Under the pieces are notes generated by a model. The model saw only the letters and a program-made list of their open reading frames with translations. It was not told the origin of the DNA and searched no databases. Positions 1-8,786 of a stretch of DNA of 64,000 nucleotides are shown in pieces (the stretch's first letter is position 1; the number at the start of each line of letters is the position of its first letter). Made by a program: the position numbers and the translations under genes. Origin of the DNA: WTGJ01 sp965237765 (lineage in GTDB: Bacteria > Chloroflexota > Anaerolineae > Aggregatilineales > Phototrophicaceae). The DNA lies in assembly GCA_965237765.1 (NCBI GenBank), contig OZ250157.1:1612001-1676000 (forward strand). Direction: 5' to 3'.

Positions 1-87
1 CGGCGCGTGGCAGCGTATTTCACGCAGGAGATCGTCGCAGCGAAGATAGTGGCCGTATATCAGGAGTTGCTGGAAAATTCGGGATAG
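1..87 (+). CDS. C-terminal end of a probable glycosyltransferase (partial)
   Basis: The frame starting at base 1 is open and ends in TAG. Its last 28 residues include YFTQEIVAAKIVAVYQELL, an amphipathic helix of the kind that closes GT4-type (GT-B fold) glycosyltransferases, where the final helix crosses back to the N-terminal domain. The gene starts outside the window and no catalytic residues are visible, so the family is a guess from the tail. The stop lies 41 bases before the next start, so the two genes may be cotranscribed. Confidence 0.5.
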   Translation, partial: RRVAAYFTQEIVAAKIVAVYQELLENSG

Positions 88-128
88 CCAGAATCAAGGA
101 TAGCAAAAAGAAAATAGGAGGAACCAAC

Positions 129-860
129 ATGAGTACAAAGACCGCCCTCATCACTGGCGCCGGCGGCGGCATGGGCAGCGAAACCGCCCGGCAACTCGCC
201 GCTGCGGGCTTTCATTGTCTGCTCACCGGCCGGCGCCAGGGGCCGCTCGACGCCGTCGTCGTCGAAATCGAAGCCGCTGGCGGAATGGCCAGCGCTCACC
301 CCCTCGACGTTACCAATAGCGAGCAGGTGCAGGCCCTCGCCGATCGCCGCGAAGAGGCCAGCCTCGATGCCCTCATTTGCTGCGCGGGCGATTGGCTCAT
401 CAAACCGCTCGATGATGTCAGCGACGCCGAAATCGAACACATCCTCGCCGTCAACCTCGTCGGCCCCATCTTGATGGCGCGCACCTTTCTGCCGCAACTC
501 CGCCGCAGCGAGAACGCCACTATCCTGAACATCGGCTCCATCGCCTCCATGCGTTACGTGCCCAAGATCAGCATCTATACGGCGGCGAAGACTGGCCTGC
601 GCGGTTTCACCGGCGCCCTCGCTGAAGAGTTGCGGCCGGAGCGCATCCGCTGCGTCTTGCTCGCGCCTGGCCCGGCCGATACGCCGATGCGTTGGGCCGC
701 TACTCCCGATGCCGACCCCGAAACGCTCGTAACCGCCCGGGACATCGCCGCGATGGTCGCCCACATCGTCGCCCTGCCGCGCGGCACGACGGTTACCGAA
801 TTCCTGCTCATCTCGCAGGGCTTCGGCATGGAATCGGCGAGCAAGCTGCTGGAAAAATAA
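129..860 (+). CDS. SDR-family NAD(P)-dependent oxidoreductase
   Basis: This is a classical short-chain dehydrogenase of 243 aa, the usual length for the family. The N-terminal nucleotide-binding motif TGAGGGMG (residues 9-16) follows the first strand, an NAG-like CCAGD stretch is near 85-89, and the catalytic Ser (GSIAS), Tyr and Lys (YTAAK) are in order near 137-155. It should reduce or oxidise a small carbonyl or alcohol substrate in the cytoplasm; the substrate cannot be read. A strong ribosome site (AGGAGG) lies 7 bases before the ATG. It is followed 35 bases later by an acetyltransferase gene on the same strand. Confidence 0.9.
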   Translation: MSTKTALITGAGGGMGSETARQLAAAGFHCLLTGRRQGPLDAVVVEIEAAGGMASAHPLDVTNSEQVQALADRREEASLDALICCAGDWLIKPLDDVSDAEIEHILAVNLVGPILMARTFLPQLRRSENATILNIGSIASMRYVPKISIYTAAKTGLRGFTGALAEELRPERIRCVLLAPGPADTPMRWAATPDADPETLVTARDIAAMVAHIVALPRGTTVTEFLLISQGFGMESASKLLEK

Positions 861-895
861 GATTCGCCGCGTTATCCTGAGGGCGCATTAAGCAG

Positions 896-1927
896 ATGAG
901 CGAGAGGAAGCGGCCAACAGCCAAGGTGGAAACGCGCGCGCTACAATTGGCAGACTTGCCGCATTTCATGCGCCTGGTCGGGCGCGGCGTCTTGTTGGAT
1001 AGTTCGCTGATGACGACGCTGGATGACGACGCGCCGCAGGGATCGCTGCTGGCGCCGCTCTTGCCCGCTCGCCCGCTGCATACTTATGTGACCCGCGGCA
1101 CGGCGCAAACCGCGCTGGGACAATTCCGCTATGTCCGCCATGACCATGCCGCGCCGCGCGCCCAGCTGACCTACCTCGCGCCGCGCGCCCTCACGCTTAC
1201 TGACAATAGCGCCTGTTTGCAGCTGCTCGATGCCCTGACCGCCGCGGCCGGCCAACGCGGCGCCCACACGCTGAATGCCGAAGTGGATGAGCGCAGCTCG
1301 CTCTTCGAAACCATGCGCCAGGCCGGCTTCGCCGTCTACGCGCGACAGGAGCTCTGGCGTTGCCCGCCGGGCGCAAACGCGGTTCACGACGCGAAGGTAT
1401 TGACTTGGCAGCGCGCCCGCGCGAGCGACATCCATGATATGCGCCAATTGCTGCGCGCCCTCGTCCCGCCCATGCTGCACCAGGCGCTGGAACAACCGGC
1501 CGAGCACGCTGGCTGGCTTTATCGCGAAGGCGGGCAAGCGCTGGCGATTCTGGTGATTCAACGGGGCCGACGCGCGCACTCGCTCCTACCCTACTTGCAC
1601 CCGCGCCTGGCGGAGCGGGCGAGGGACCTGTTGCGCGGCGCGCTGGCGCTCACCTCGACGAAGCTGCCGCGCTATATCACCCTGCGCCGCTACCAAGATT
1701 GGTGGGGCGGGGCACTGCCCGCGCTGGGTTTCACCTGTCATGCGCGCCAGGCCGTGCTCGTGCGCCATATCGCTGTCGGTGTGCGTGTGCCGCGCTTTCG
1801 CGATGAATTGCGCGAGGCGCTGGAAAAGGGCATTACGCCTGCGCTGGAAATTCGCGCAGGTGCGCCTGCGCTTGAAGTTCGTGCAGGTGCGCCATTCCTT
1901 GAAAGCCGCACCCGCCGTTCCGCTTGA
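896..1927 (+). CDS. GNAT-like acetyltransferase with a repeated C-terminal tail
   Basis: The 343-aa protein looks like a divergent GNAT fold: an N-terminal half (FMRLVGRGVLLD through the strand LGQFRYV) and a second GNAT-like unit starting near LTWQRARASDIHDMRQLLRAL. The usual acetyl-CoA motif (R/QxxGxG/A) is not obvious, so catalysis is uncertain. The last 30 residues hold a short tandem repeat, ALEIRAGAP / ALEVRAGAP / FLESR, encoded by a near-exact direct DNA repeat. The next gene starts 16 bases downstream, so the pair is probably cotranscribed. The family call rests on general layout only. Confidence 0.55.
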   Translation: MSERKRPTAKVETRALQLADLPHFMRLVGRGVLLDSSLMTTLDDDAPQGSLLAPLLPARPLHTYVTRGTAQTALGQFRYVRHDHAAPRAQLTYLAPRALTLTDNSACLQLLDALTAAAGQRGAHTLNAEVDERSSLFETMRQAGFAVYARQELWRCPPGANAVHDAKVLTWQRARASDIHDMRQLLRALVPPMLHQALEQPAEHAGWLYREGGQALAILVIQRGRRAHSLLPYLHPRLAERARDLLRGALALTSTKLPRYITLRRYQDWWGGALPALGFTCHARQAVLVRHIAVGVRVPRFRDELREALEKGITPALEIRAGAPALEVRAGAPFLESRTRRSA

Positions 1928-1943
1928 GCAGAAAAGGAAACTT

Positions 1944-3599
1944 GTGGACTTACGCATCACTGATAATTTGGATGAGCTGAAGCGCATCTTGCCACCGCCT
2001 CTCGGTGGGGAGCTGGACCGCATCGGCCATAACGACGAGCTGCTGGAAATTGTGCTTGACCTCGGGCGCGTGCCGGCTGCTCGCTATCTCGGCAGCGAAA
2101 TCGCGCTGGATGAGGAAGAAGTGCGCGAGGAGACGCTGCATTATGTCGTCGAGCGCGTGGGGCATTTCGACGCCGATAACCGCGCCGGCATGGAGCGCAC
2201 GCTGCACCGCATCGCTGCCATCCGCAACCGACGCGGCAGCATCGTCGGCCTCACCTGTCGCGTCGGCCGCGCCGTCTATGGCACCATCGACATCATCGAG
2301 GACCTCATCCAGACCGGTCGCAGCGTGCTCCTCCTCGGCCCGCCCGGCGTTGGCAAGACGACCATGCTGCGCGAAGCCGCCCGCGTCCGTGCAGAGGATA
2401 AGCGCGTCGTCATCGTCGATACCTCCAACGAGATCGGCGGCGATGGTGACGTGCCGCACCCTGCCATCGGTCGCGCGCGGCGCATGCAAGTCTCCCACCC
2501 CGAAAAGCAGCACGAGGTGATGATCGAGGCCGTCGAGAACCACGCGCCGGAAGTGATCGTCATCGATGAAATTGGGCGCGAGCTGGAGGCGATGGCTGCC
2601 CGAACCATCGCCGAGCGCGGCGTGCAACTCATTGGCACCGCCCACGGCAATGAGCTCGCCAACCTCATGCTCAACCCTACACTCAGCGACCTTGTAGGCG
2701 GTATCCAGTCGGTTACGCTATCGGATGACGAGGCGCGGCGGCGCGGCACGCAGAAGACCGTGCTCGAGCGGCGCGCGCCACCCACTTTTGACGTACTCAT
2801 TGAAATCCAGGAACGCAATCACCTCATCGTGCGCGACGATGTGGCCACGGCGGTGGATGGGTTGCTGCGCTCCCGCCCACAGGCCGTAGAGATCCGCACG
2901 CGTGACAAAGCGGGGCAGCTGCATATCGAAGTGGCGCAACCGGCTCCTGTCCAGCGTACGCTCAACGACCGCAACCTCTGGGGCGATGAGGCGCCGCGGA
3001 CGAAGCGAAATGGTCGCTCGCGCCATTGGGAGCAATACGCCCGCCGCGGCAACGGCAACAGCAAGGGCGACCGCGAGGCCGATGGCCCGAATGGCGATTC
3101 GCCGCTTCGCGATTCGCCGCATCGTGATACGGCACGCCCCCTATCCATCTATGCCTATGGCGTCGCCCGCAACCGCTTGCGGCAAGCGAGCCGCCGCCTG
3201 GCCGTCCCCGTAACCCTCGCGCAGGATATCGGCGAGGCGGATGTCGTCGTAACGCTGAAATCCTATTACCGCCGTCGCCCGCGTCTGTTGCTGGATGCCG
3301 AGCGCCGCGCGACGCCGGTCTACGTGTTGCGGGCCAATACCAGCGCGCAGATGGAGAATTTCCTCGCCGATTTGTTCCGCCGGGAGAGTGTGGATAGTCG
3401 CCTCGGCCAGGCCCTGCGCGAAACGCAAACGGGCATCTTGCAAGTCCGCGGCGGCACGCCCGCCGTGGACCTCGCGCCGCAAGCCGCGCACGTCCGCCGC
3501 CGCCAACACCGCCTCGTGCAGGAAGCGCGCCTGTCTTCGCGCTCCTACGGTGAGGAACCGCAACGCTACGTGCGGATTTCACACGTGGAAACTTCGTAG
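1944..3599 (+). CDS. R3H domain AAA ATPase (SpoIIIAA/Ycf45-like)
   Basis: The 551-aa protein has an N-terminal domain (ITDNLDELKRILPPPL), a RecA/AAA-type ATPase core with Walker A GPPGVGKTT near residues 132-140 and Walker B VIVIDEIG, and a C-terminal part with the R3H signature (R-RRQ-H) just before the end. This architecture is known in cyanobacteria, plastids and Chloroflexota; the R3H domain binds single-stranded nucleic acid, and the exact role is unsettled. A low-complexity, Arg/Asp-rich linker (about 360-400) joins the domains. I chose the GTG at 1944, preceded by AAAAGGAAA, because the in-frame ATG 204 bases upstream would add Arg-rich sequence lying inside the previous gene. Confidence 0.85.
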   Translation: MDLRITDNLDELKRILPPPLGGELDRIGHNDELLEIVLDLGRVPAARYLGSEIALDEEEVREETLHYVVERVGHFDADNRAGMERTLHRIAAIRNRRGSIVGLTCRVGRAVYGTIDIIEDLIQTGRSVLLLGPPGVGKTTMLREAARVRAEDKRVVIVDTSNEIGGDGDVPHPAIGRARRMQVSHPEKQHEVMIEAVENHAPEVIVIDEIGRELEAMAARTIAERGVQLIGTAHGNELANLMLNPTLSDLVGGIQSVTLSDDEARRRGTQKTVLERRAPPTFDVLIEIQERNHLIVRDDVATAVDGLLRSRPQAVEIRTRDKAGQLHIEVAQPAPVQRTLNDRNLWGDEAPRTKRNGRSRHWEQYARRGNGNSKGDREADGPNGDSPLRDSPHRDTARPLSIYAYGVARNRLRQASRRLAVPVTLAQDIGEADVVVTLKSYYRRRPRLLLDAERRATPVYVLRANTSAQMENFLADLFRRESVDSRLGQALRETQTGILQVRGGTPAVDLAPQAAHVRRRQHRLVQEARLSSRSYGEEPQRYVRISHVETS

Positions 3600-3626
3600 A
3601 GCAGGTAGAGCGAGGAAAGAAGGCCG

Positions 3627-4409
3627 GTGAACACGCCTGTAGAATTGCTCTGCGCGATCGAGGGCAGCCTCCTCGCTTATGCCGAGGCGCCGCGTTTCGA
3701 ATGGCTGGATCTGCCCGGTCTGCAGGGCCGCGCTCTCCGCGGCAGCCAACACCCGCTCTACAACATCGTTGGCGCGGCGAAATGCGCGGCGGCGGATGCC
3801 GATGCGGCGCTGGCGAAGGCCTGCGCGTTCTTCGCCGAACGTGGCGAGGTATTCGGCTTCACCGTCGGGCCGCTCTCCCGACCTGACGACTGGCGCGCGC
3901 GTTTGGTGGCGGCTGGTTTCTCGCTCGCGATAGCGACGGCTGGCATGATCCGGACCGATTTGTCGGCGCCGATCCGCCGCAACCCGGCCGTGCGCGTGCG
4001 CCGCGCGACGCGGGCCGATATTCCTGCCCTGTGCGTCGTCTATAGCGAGGGCTACCCCATCCCGGCGCCGCTGGTCGAGCCATTTTTGGAATGGATCTGG
4101 GCGCTCGGCGGCGAGCATTATCTGGCCTGGTTGGAAGGGCATAGCGAGCCCGTAACGGCCGCCAACATGTTCCCCTTTCCCGATACGAAGACGCTCGTCT
4201 TGCAAGGCGCGGCGACGCTGCCCGAATTCCGCGGCCGTGGCTTGTATACGAGCATCCTCGCCCAGCGCGTCGCCGACGCGGCCGCGCTGGGCATGACGGC
4301 GGCCATCCTGCAAGCCGACCGCGCCACATCTGCCTCCATTTGCGCGAAATTAGGCTTCCGCGAAGCCGCCGCGCTGGATGTCTACCTATCGCCCGTCTCG
4401 GCTGCATGA
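3627..4409 (+). CDS. GNAT family N-acetyltransferase
   Basis: This 260-aa protein has an N-terminal accessory region and a C-terminal GNAT domain beginning at VRVRRATRADIPALC (about 123). The acetyl-CoA pyrophosphate loop is FRGRGLYTSIL (near 205-215), followed by the typical helix and the strand ILQADRATSASICAKLGF, where the last part (AxxxYxxLGF-like) closes the fold. The substrate is unknown. It starts with GTG behind AGGAAAGAAGG. Its TGA overlaps the ATG of the next gene (ATGA), so translation of the pair is probably coupled. Confidence 0.82.
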   Translation: MNTPVELLCAIEGSLLAYAEAPRFEWLDLPGLQGRALRGSQHPLYNIVGAAKCAAADADAALAKACAFFAERGEVFGFTVGPLSRPDDWRARLVAAGFSLAIATAGMIRTDLSAPIRRNPAVRVRRATRADIPALCVVYSEGYPIPAPLVEPFLEWIWALGGEHYLAWLEGHSEPVTAANMFPFPDTKTLVLQGAATLPEFRGRGLYTSILAQRVADAAALGMTAAILQADRATSASICAKLGFREAAALDVYLSPVSAA

Positions 4410-5197
4410 GCGAGGAGCAATCCTTCGCCACGGCCGCCCACGCCCATTTCCGCGCCTGGCTGGCCGCGCAGGGGCCGGAGTTGCCGCGCGTGAACCGCTC
4501 CCACCAATACAGCGGCAGCCATCGCTCATATTTCGGCATCCGCAACCCGCAACTGCATGGCGCAGTGCGCGATTGGCTGCGCGCGCAGCCCGGCCTCACG
4601 CGTGACCAATGGCTGGCGACGCTGGACGCTCTTTATGGCCTTGGCGAGGCGGCAAGCGAGGTAGCGGCCATCGAGGAGCGCCTAATAGCCGGGCGCTTGC
4701 TCAACCGCGCGAATCGTTTGCGGAGGCAGGCCGGTTTCCCGCTCGGGCGGCTGCGCGCCTGGCTTGGGCAGCTCGAGGGCTGGGTAGAAATCGATTCGAC
4801 CTGCCAGGCGACCTTTCCCCTCGCCGAGCTGCGCGCGCAGTGGGCGAGTTGGGAGCGGTTGCTGCGCGAGCTGGCGTCAGCGGCGAATATCAACCTGCAG
4901 CGCGCGGCGCTCGTGTTGCCCATCGGCGCCCTGCGCGAAACACCGATGGAGCCGCGCCTGTTGCCACTTGCGCTCGAGTTGGCGCGGCGTGTGAATGCCC
5001 AGCCGAGCGCACAACTTGAGCGCGACAAACGGGTGGTGAAGGCGCTCTCCTGGCTTTTGCGGGAGGCCTGCAAGCAATACGCGCCACAAATCACTGAATT
5101 CCTCGCCGGGGAGGGGGAAGCGCTGCCCGCCGTCGTGCGGCGCGAAACGCTGATCAAGCTGGAATATGGCGTGAAGAATCCGCGGCCAAGGGCGTAA
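4406..5197 (+). CDS. DNA alkylation repair protein, AlkD-like HEAT-repeat glycosylase
   Basis: The 263-aa protein matches the AlkC/AlkD DNA alkylation repair family, which excises N3/N7-alkylated purines by backbone contact rather than base flipping. Supporting landmarks are SYFGIRNPQLH near the N-terminus, the WxxxD pair in GWVEIDSTCQ (the AlkD tryptophan and aspartate positions) and KALSWLLREACKQY, the family's K-W-LRE-K helix near the C-terminus. It is helical throughout, as expected for HEAT-like repeats. I use the ATG that overlaps the previous stop (ATGA); the longer upstream frame lies inside the preceding gene. Confidence 0.8.
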   Translation: MSEEQSFATAAHAHFRAWLAAQGPELPRVNRSHQYSGSHRSYFGIRNPQLHGAVRDWLRAQPGLTRDQWLATLDALYGLGEAASEVAAIEERLIAGRLLNRANRLRRQAGFPLGRLRAWLGQLEGWVEIDSTCQATFPLAELRAQWASWERLLRELASAANINLQRAALVLPIGALRETPMEPRLLPLALELARRVNAQPSAQLERDKRVVKALSWLLREACKQYAPQITEFLAGEGEALPAVVRRETLIKLEYGVKNPRPRA

Positions 5198-5230
5198 GTA
5201 CGCCGACGCGCGGCGCAAACCTGAGCGACG

Positions 5231-5935
5231 CTATTTTCCCGGCCGCCGCAGCGCCATCACCAGCACCGCCAGCGTCACCTTCATCATGTAATATGCCGCG
5301 TGCAGCGTCGTAATCGAAGAGACGCCGCCCTGACGCGCGCGCATCGTCGCCGGAACTTCGCGCAGGCGCAAGCCCGCCCGCCGGAGCGCGACGATCGCTT
5401 CCGGTTCCGGATAATCAGGCGGATATTCCGCGGCGAAGAGGGCGATGGCGCGCTCGTTGAAGGCGCTGAAGCCCGATGTCGGGTCGGTTACGCGCTGGCC
5501 GGTGAGGAGGCTGATCTCCGTAGCCAGCAAGATGCTCCCCAGCCGCCGCCAGGGGGAAGCCACGAAGCCGCCGCTCCGCAAATAGCGCGAGCCGGTGACC
5601 ACATCCGCTTCTCCTGCGAGCAAAGGCGCGAGCAGCGTGGGCAATTCCGTAGGTGAGTGTTGGCCGTCGCCATCGCTGCGCAGCGCCAGTTGATAGCCCC
5701 GCGCGTGGGCATATTGGAAGCCAGCTTGCACGGCCGCGCCGATGCCCACGTGGATTGGCAGGCGCAACACGAATGCTCCATGCTCGGTGGCGATACGCGC
5801 CGTCGCATCCTCCGATTGGTCATCCATCACCAGAATGTCGGCCTGGGGCAGGGTGGCTCGGATGCCGGCGATCACGGTCGCCAGTGTGGCCGCTTCATCC
5901 CGCGCCGGGATCATGACGATCGCGCGTTCGTTCAT
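5231..5935 (-). CDS. GT2 glycosyltransferase (polyprenyl-phosphate sugar synthase-like)
   Basis: The 234-aa protein is a GT-A fold family 2 transferase: VMIPARDEAATLATVI at the N-terminus, the first acidic motif DDQSED near 36, the metal-binding DGDGQH near 90, and TSGFSAFN followed by a Pro/Glu-rich acceptor loop (YPEPEAIVALRRAGL). It resembles dolichyl- or undecaprenyl-phosphate mannosyl/glucosyl transferases that charge a lipid carrier at the inner membrane face, and its last 20 residues are hydrophobic. The chosen ATG starts exactly at the GT2 strand; the longer open frame upstream lies inside the MocR gene. It follows that gene by 35 bases on the same strand. Confidence 0.85.
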   Translation of the reverse strand: MNERAIVMIPARDEAATLATVIAGIRATLPQADILVMDDQSEDATARIATEHGAFVLRLPIHVGIGAAVQAGFQYAHARGYQLALRSDGDGQHSPTELPTLLAPLLAGEADVVTGSRYLRSGGFVASPWRRLGSILLATEISLLTGQRVTDPTSGFSAFNERAIALFAAEYPPDYPEPEAIVALRRAGLRLREVPATMRARQGGVSSITTLHAAYYMMKVTLAVLVMALRRPGK

Positions 5936-5970
5936 ACGGAGCCGGGCGCGCGCGGCCGCAACCCGCTCGC

Positions 5971-7488
5971 CTAGAGCAAGGGCCGCCGCGAGCGCGGCCG
6001 CCCTTCCGTATGCAGCTCCTGCCAGGCCCGCGCCAACCGCTGGAAGCCGCTCATGATTTGTGCCGCGTCCTGCTCGACGAAATTCAGGCGCAGATTCCGG
6101 CTGCCGCCGCCATCCGCGAAGAAGACATCGCCAATGGCAAAGGAGACGCCGTGCCCGAGCGCCTGCATGTATAGCTCGGTCGCTGTGGGACCTGTCGGTG
6201 GCAATTGGACCCATAGGAAGAAGCCACCCGCCGGCTCCCGCCAACGCCAGCTGTGCGGGAAGTACGCGGCCGCGGCCGCCAGCGCTGCATCGCGCCGCCG
6301 CCGCATCTCGCGCAGGTTGCCCCCCAGCTGCTGCGCGATGATGCCCCGCCCCAATAGCGAATGGATCACGCGCTGGCTCAAGCTGGAGGTCGCGATTTCC
6401 GCCGCGTGCTTGATGCTCTCCAGCCGTTCGCGGTTGGCGGGATTGGTGATGATGAAGCCGACGCGCATGCCCGGCAGCAAATTCTTGCTGAAAGTGCTGG
6501 CGTGGATGACGATGCCGCTCTCGTCCAGCGCTTTGAGGGGCGGCAGGTTCTCGCCTTCGTAGCGGAATTCGTTAAAGACGCCGTCCTCGAGGATGGGTAC
6601 CTGGTATTGGGTGGCGAGGCGCAGCAATTGGCGGCGGCGCGGCAAGGACATCTCCGTGCCCGTCGGGTTGTGGAAGCTGGGCATGGCGAAGATGAGGGAG
6701 GGACGGGCGTTCGGTTTATCGAGGAGGGCTTCTTCTAGTGGCGACAGGGCCAGCCCTTCGTCATCCATCGGCACACCGCGAAAGCGCAGGCGGCGCGCGT
6801 GCACGCTATCCAGCAGGCCGAGGTAGGTCGGGTGGGCGGCGAGGACCGTATCGCCCGCAGAGGTCAACGCTTGCAAAATGAGGTCGATGGCCTGTTGCGC
6901 GCCGCCGGTGATGAGCACTTCGCCCTGGCGGCACTGGATGCCATGCGTGCTGACGTATTCGCAGACGGCCTGGCGCAAGGGCGGATAGCCGGCCACCGCT
7001 TCATAACCCAGGGCTTTGGCGCCATCGCGGTCCAACACGGCGTCGAGCGCTTCTCGCAATGGCTTGAGCGGGAAGAATTCAGGTGGCGCGCTGCCGGTGG
7101 TGAAGCTGATCACCCCTTTTTGCTGGGCGCTGGCGCGCATCATCTCGTGCAGGGCGCGATGGGGAAACTCGTTGCGACTGCGGCGGCTGGCCTGGGTTGG
7201 CGGTGCGGAAGGCGCAGGCAAAGCGGCGCCATCCGTTTCGGCTACGAAGGTGCCTTTGCCGGGTTGCGCGCGCAACAGACCCAGCGAACGCAATTCCTCG
7301 TAAGCATGGACGACACTGAGGCGGCTGATGCGCAATTGCTTCGCCAGCTCACGGCTGGCGGGGAGGCGTGCGCCCGGTGGCAGATCGCCCTTGGCTACCA
7401 GGGCGCGCAATTGCTCCGCCAATTGGCGATAGATCGGTTGGCCTTCGCTGCGTCGAAGCTCTTGTAGCAAAGGAACAATGGGCAACAT
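5971..7488 (-). CDS. MocR-type regulator: GntR helix-turn-helix fused to aminotransferase
   Basis: The 505-aa protein has an N-terminal GntR-type winged helix (QPIYRQLAEQLRALVAKGDLPPG, residues 17-40, then the recognition helix ISRLSVVHAYEEL) joined to a fold-type I PLP aminotransferase domain. The PLP lysine is in ASTFSKNLLPGMR (about 320), with the family's NPTG loop (FHNPTGTEMS) upstream. MocR proteins sense PLP or amino compounds; PdxR and GabR are examples. Its target is not evident: neighbours on the same strand are a GT2 enzyme and two MFS exporters. An inverted repeat (GCACGC/GCGTGT) just upstream of the start could be its own operator. Confidence 0.88.
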   Translation of the reverse strand: MLPIVPLLQELRRSEGQPIYRQLAEQLRALVAKGDLPPGARLPASRELAKQLRISRLSVVHAYEELRSLGLLRAQPGKGTFVAETDGAALPAPSAPPTQASRRSRNEFPHRALHEMMRASAQQKGVISFTTGSAPPEFFPLKPLREALDAVLDRDGAKALGYEAVAGYPPLRQAVCEYVSTHGIQCRQGEVLITGGAQQAIDLILQALTSAGDTVLAAHPTYLGLLDSVHARRLRFRGVPMDDEGLALSPLEEALLDKPNARPSLIFAMPSFHNPTGTEMSLPRRRQLLRLATQYQVPILEDGVFNEFRYEGENLPPLKALDESGIVIHASTFSKNLLPGMRVGFIITNPANRERLESIKHAAEIATSSLSQRVIHSLLGRGIIAQQLGGNLREMRRRRDAALAAAAAYFPHSWRWREPAGGFFLWVQLPPTGPTATELYMQALGHGVSFAIGDVFFADGGGSRNLRLNFVEQDAAQIMSGFQRLARAWQELHTEGRPRSRRPLL

Positions 7489-7590
7489 CAGGTGGCGTTT
7501 CCTCGCCAGGCTGTGCTATTTACCAGTGTAACACGCTGCGGCGTGCTTGCGCGCGGGAAATAGTATGACGGTCGTCGCTATGGCCGCGCT

Positions 7591-8784
7591 CTATGCTTCT
7601 CGTTGTGGCGGAATGACCGGCAAACGGCGCACGAAGAACAAGCCGCCCAGGGACAAGACACCCACCAGCGCAAAAGAAGCCGGCAACCCCTGCGAATCGC
7701 CCACCGCCCCCGCTACCAGCGTCACGCCCATGCGCGTCGCCAGCTCTAACAGCATATAGATGCCCGTGGATGTCGCCGCGTAGCGCGGTTGGTATTCTAC
7801 CACCATCGCCAGCAGCACCGGATTGCCCAGGCTGGTCGTCATGCCCGAGACGAGCAGAAAGGGTAGGATGAGCGCCAGCGTGCCGCTCTCGATCACCAGG
7901 GCCAGCGCCAATGTGCTCGTCCCCGCGAGCGCAATGGAAGCGAAGATTGCCGCTTGTCGCCCCAAGCGATCGCTCAACATCCCACCGACGAAAGCGCCCA
8001 GGAATCCCGCCAGCGACCAGGCCGTCTGCGCCGCGCCCGCCAATTTCAGCGAATAACCCACCTCGTCTACCATGCTGGCGAGGAAGACACTGAAGGTGTG
8101 ATAGAGCAGCCCATGGAAGAAGAGCACGCCGCTCAGCGGCAGGAAGAGGTGGCGCAGCGCCTGCCATACCTGCGAGATGCTCGGGTCTGCGCGCCTGGGG
8201 ATCTGTGTGCCCGCCTTGCCCCGTAAGCGCCAGGCGAGGATGACGCTCGTCCCAACGCCCAGCCCGATGAGCCGCCAGGTGCCTCCCAGCCCCCATACCC
8301 CCACCACCCAGACCAGCAGCAGCGGACCCAGCGCCCGCGCCAGCTCGCCGCCGGCCATGAAGGTGCTCATCGCCAGGCCAACGCGGCGCCCGGCGGATTC
8401 GTGCAGCATCCGCACGATCGGCAGGTGGAAAACCATCGAGCTCACGCCCGCGCAGAAGAGCAGGGTGGCCATTAGCGCGTAGTGATCCGCGATTCCCAAC
8501 AGGCCGATCGCTATCGCGCTCACCGCCGGCGCCAGCGCCACGAAGAGCCAGGCGTTGAAGCGGTCTGTCAAATAGCCAAAGAGCGGATTCAACAACGAGG
8601 GCAGCTGCATGAAGATCGTTAGCAAGCCGACCGCCGTGTGCGAAACGCCCAGCTTCGCCCGCAAGAGCGGCAGCAGCGGCGCCAGATACGCGCTATTCAA
8701 ATCGTGCGCGAAATGCGCGAAGGCGACGGTAAATACGGAGCCGGCGCGGAATTTCCGCTCATCTTCGCGCGCACCCTTCGTCAC
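7591..8784 (-). CDS. MFS transporter, Fsr (fosmidomycin-resistance)-like, second of a tandem pair
   Basis: The 397-aa protein has twelve predicted membrane helices. Its N-terminal signature HFAHDLNSAYLAPLLPLL is typical of the Fsr-like MFS branch (His-Asp in helix 1), and YLTDRFNAW is the loop 2-3 motif. It is clearly paralogous to the gene immediately upstream. The start is a GTG only 2 bases after the upstream stop, which fits translational coupling; the longer open frame extends into the upstream gene in another frame. Probable drug or metabolite proton antiporter; the substrate is unknown. Confidence 0.85.
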   Translation of the reverse strand: MTKGAREDERKFRAGSVFTVAFAHFAHDLNSAYLAPLLPLLRAKLGVSHTAVGLLTIFMQLPSLLNPLFGYLTDRFNAWLFVALAPAVSAIAIGLLGIADHYALMATLLFCAGVSSMVFHLPIVRMLHESAGRRVGLAMSTFMAGGELARALGPLLLVWVVGVWGLGGTWRLIGLGVGTSVILAWRLRGKAGTQIPRRADPSISQVWQALRHLFLPLSGVLFFHGLLYHTFSVFLASMVDEVGYSLKLAGAAQTAWSLAGFLGAFVGGMLSDRLGRQAAIFASIALAGTSTLALALVIESGTLALILPFLLVSGMTTSLGNPVLLAMVVEYQPRYAATSTGIYMLLELATRMGVTLVAGAVGDSQGLPASFALVGVLSLGGLFFVRRLPVIPPQREA

Positions 8785-8786
8785 TG

